Origin: Leguminivora glycinivorella
Taxonomy: Eukaryota; Arthropoda; Insecta; Lepidoptera; Tortricidae
Direction: 5' to 3'
Assembly: GCF_023078275.1 (NCBI RefSeq)
Contig: NC_062993.1
Span: forward strand, 12,451,807 to 12,515,806
Length of the DNA stretch: 64,000 nucleotides
A model generated the notes under the pieces. The model was not told where the DNA came from. It was given only the letters and a program-made list of their open reading frames with translations, and did no database searches. Both the position numbers and the translations under genes were made by a program. This document shows, piece after piece, positions 63,142 through 64,000 of the stretch. Position 1 is the first letter of the stretch. Every line of letters starts with the position of its first letter.

Positions 63142-63883
63142 GGAGTTAGGAAACCATATATAGTAGCTATCACATGAAATTTATCCAAGCAGTTTTAAAA
63201 AATTACCTGTCTTAGGTAGTAGTCACACAAAATACAGTTAGAAAACTTTCACCAAAATCAGTAAGCTCTCGATAAATCAGGATATATTACATCCAGATAC
63301 TCATAATTTCCTACAGGTCAGGAAACGAATCTGCCCATAGATAAATCCAAGTGGTTTGTAAAATGTATCAAAATAAAATAAATTTTAAAATATACGTACC
63401 AGTCTCACAAAAAACTCTTTCGACGCTGTAAAGTTTCCACTTTTCGTCTGGTGTCTGCGCATCAGCTAAAACTTTATCAAATGCTTTGGTTCCCTTAACG
63501 GGGGCCAGAATACTTCGTACCGCCTTGGCGTAAACCACTGGTTGTTCACTAATGATACGGTTCCGCCGTCTTTTTCAGTAAATTGTATTACCGAGCACAT
63601 GTTCTCGATGAAACGAATAGGTGTACGTTATTATTAATCGCTGAGGACGCGTACGACACAACAGGCGCCAAACGAAAAAGGAGGGAAAAACAGCGTCAAT
63701 TGCGGCGACTGACTTCACTTCGTTACTTCAATCAAATCAAACTGACAAAATGCGTTCCGTTCCAATATATTTTCTAAGCTTCTTTTTAAAAAATGACATT
63801 TTTAAGTTTATTTTGATGTTGTTGATTAAAAAACCTTTAATAATTTACTTTATAGATATTACTTCAAAGTTACCTAAAAAGAC
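63142..63883 (-). repeat. Right inverted repeat of the 11 kb unit
   Basis: Reverse complement of 52913-53649, including the first exon and its promoter-side sequence, facing inward. Confidence 0.85.
63400..63600 (-). pseudogene. Damaged second copy of exon 1
   Basis: Same exon as 53195-53396 in inverted orientation: ATG at 63598-63600 and donor complement ACGTAC at 63394-63399. It is 201 bases instead of 202 because a C6 run (CCCCCC in FWPP) has become C5, which shifts the frame after about codon 32. The second residue is Cys instead of Tyr. Confidence 0.8.
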
Positions 63884-64000
63884 CAGAATTGGTTAAAATA
63901 ACTTTGAACTCTTCTCAACTCTTAATCTACGATTTTTAACTTTTTGCTTAACAGTTGTGTTTATATTTTGACGCATTTTTCAGTAGTTCCTTAGAAAGCT
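63884..64000. other. Flank beyond the inverted repeat
   Basis: A+T-rich, does not continue the match to the left flank; nothing recognised. Confidence 0.5.

Larger units (their letters stand above)
52913..63883. mobile_element. ~11 kb unit bounded by ~740 bp inverted repeats
   Basis: 52913-53649 and 63142-63883 are inverted copies, roughly 95-98% alike by eye, ending abruptly at GTCTTTTTAGG / CCTAAAAAGAC outside and near CTAACTCC inside. The unit encloses a spliced gene resembling DUF4806 proteins (53195-60128) and a tnp2-like transposase (about 60380-62292) in the same orientation. Flanking 8-10 bases do not match as a target duplication (ACATTTTA against CAGAATTG), so the unit may be a transposon with decayed edges or a segmental inversion-duplication. 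It has itself been hit by RTE fragments, a fold-back copy and a SINE. Confidence 0.65.

Overview
This window looks like a transposon-dense, gene-poor stretch of an insect nuclear genome, most likely a butterfly or moth. That assignment is inference: it rests on A+T-rich background, spliced genes, and several repeat families I associate with Lepidoptera (RTE LINE tails ending in GATGATGATG or a short poly-A, tRNA-derived SINEs ending in a 'GGGATTCGAACCC' type box, a fold-back family beginning GGGTTCCGTAGT). I see no convincing ordinary host gene; nearly everything recognisable belongs to, or derives from, mobile elements and satellite arrays.

Layout. 1-5.5 kb: old repeat debris, a 0.65 kb fold-back, RTE and RNase-H LINE remnants. 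5.54-12.67 kb: a ~683 bp DNA element ('A') split by a 6.4 kb element ('B') that has imperfect ~44 bp terminal inverted repeats and a 9 bp target duplication; B carries a Harbinger-type MITE and an unidentified coiled-coil-like reading frame. 13.4-14.85 kb: GC-rich ~180 bp array. 15.4-16.1 kb: four diverged ~200 bp units. 17-21 kb: SINEs, a 5'-truncated LINE with an exact 12 bp target duplication, a Penelope-like terminal fragment. 21.5-26.0 kb: a complete Ty3/gypsy retrotransposon on the minus strand with one intact 1389-codon gag-pol frame and identical 97 bp LTRs, the only element here that looks competent. 28.7-32.4 kb: a 120 bp array followed by a ~100 bp G-rich hairpin minisatellite. 32.7-33.5 kb: an apparently perfect 180 bp inverted repeat. 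35-38 kb: SINEs, a TTAA-flanked MITE inside a SINE, a hAT-type element. 39.5-41.86 kb: a ~61 bp GACGTC-rich satellite. 42-45.4 kb: a frameshifted Penelope-like element with reverse transcriptase and GIY-YIG nuclease, apparently enclosed by inverted repeats. 46.65-51.5 kb: an RTE LINE interrupted by a second copy of element A, itself interrupted by a hAT element. 52.9-63.9 kb: an ~11 kb unit bounded by ~740 bp inverted repeats, holding a decayed spliced gene resembling DUF4806 proteins and a decayed plant-tnp2-like transposase.

How the parts relate: the order of insertion can be read from the nesting (LINE first, then A, then hAT or B). The gypsy element supplies its own capsid-like Gag, protease, reverse transcriptase/RNase H and integrase. 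In the 11 kb unit the promoter region and first exon lie inside the inverted repeats and so occur at both ends, facing inward. All similarity calls were made by eye from family knowledge; no database search was run.
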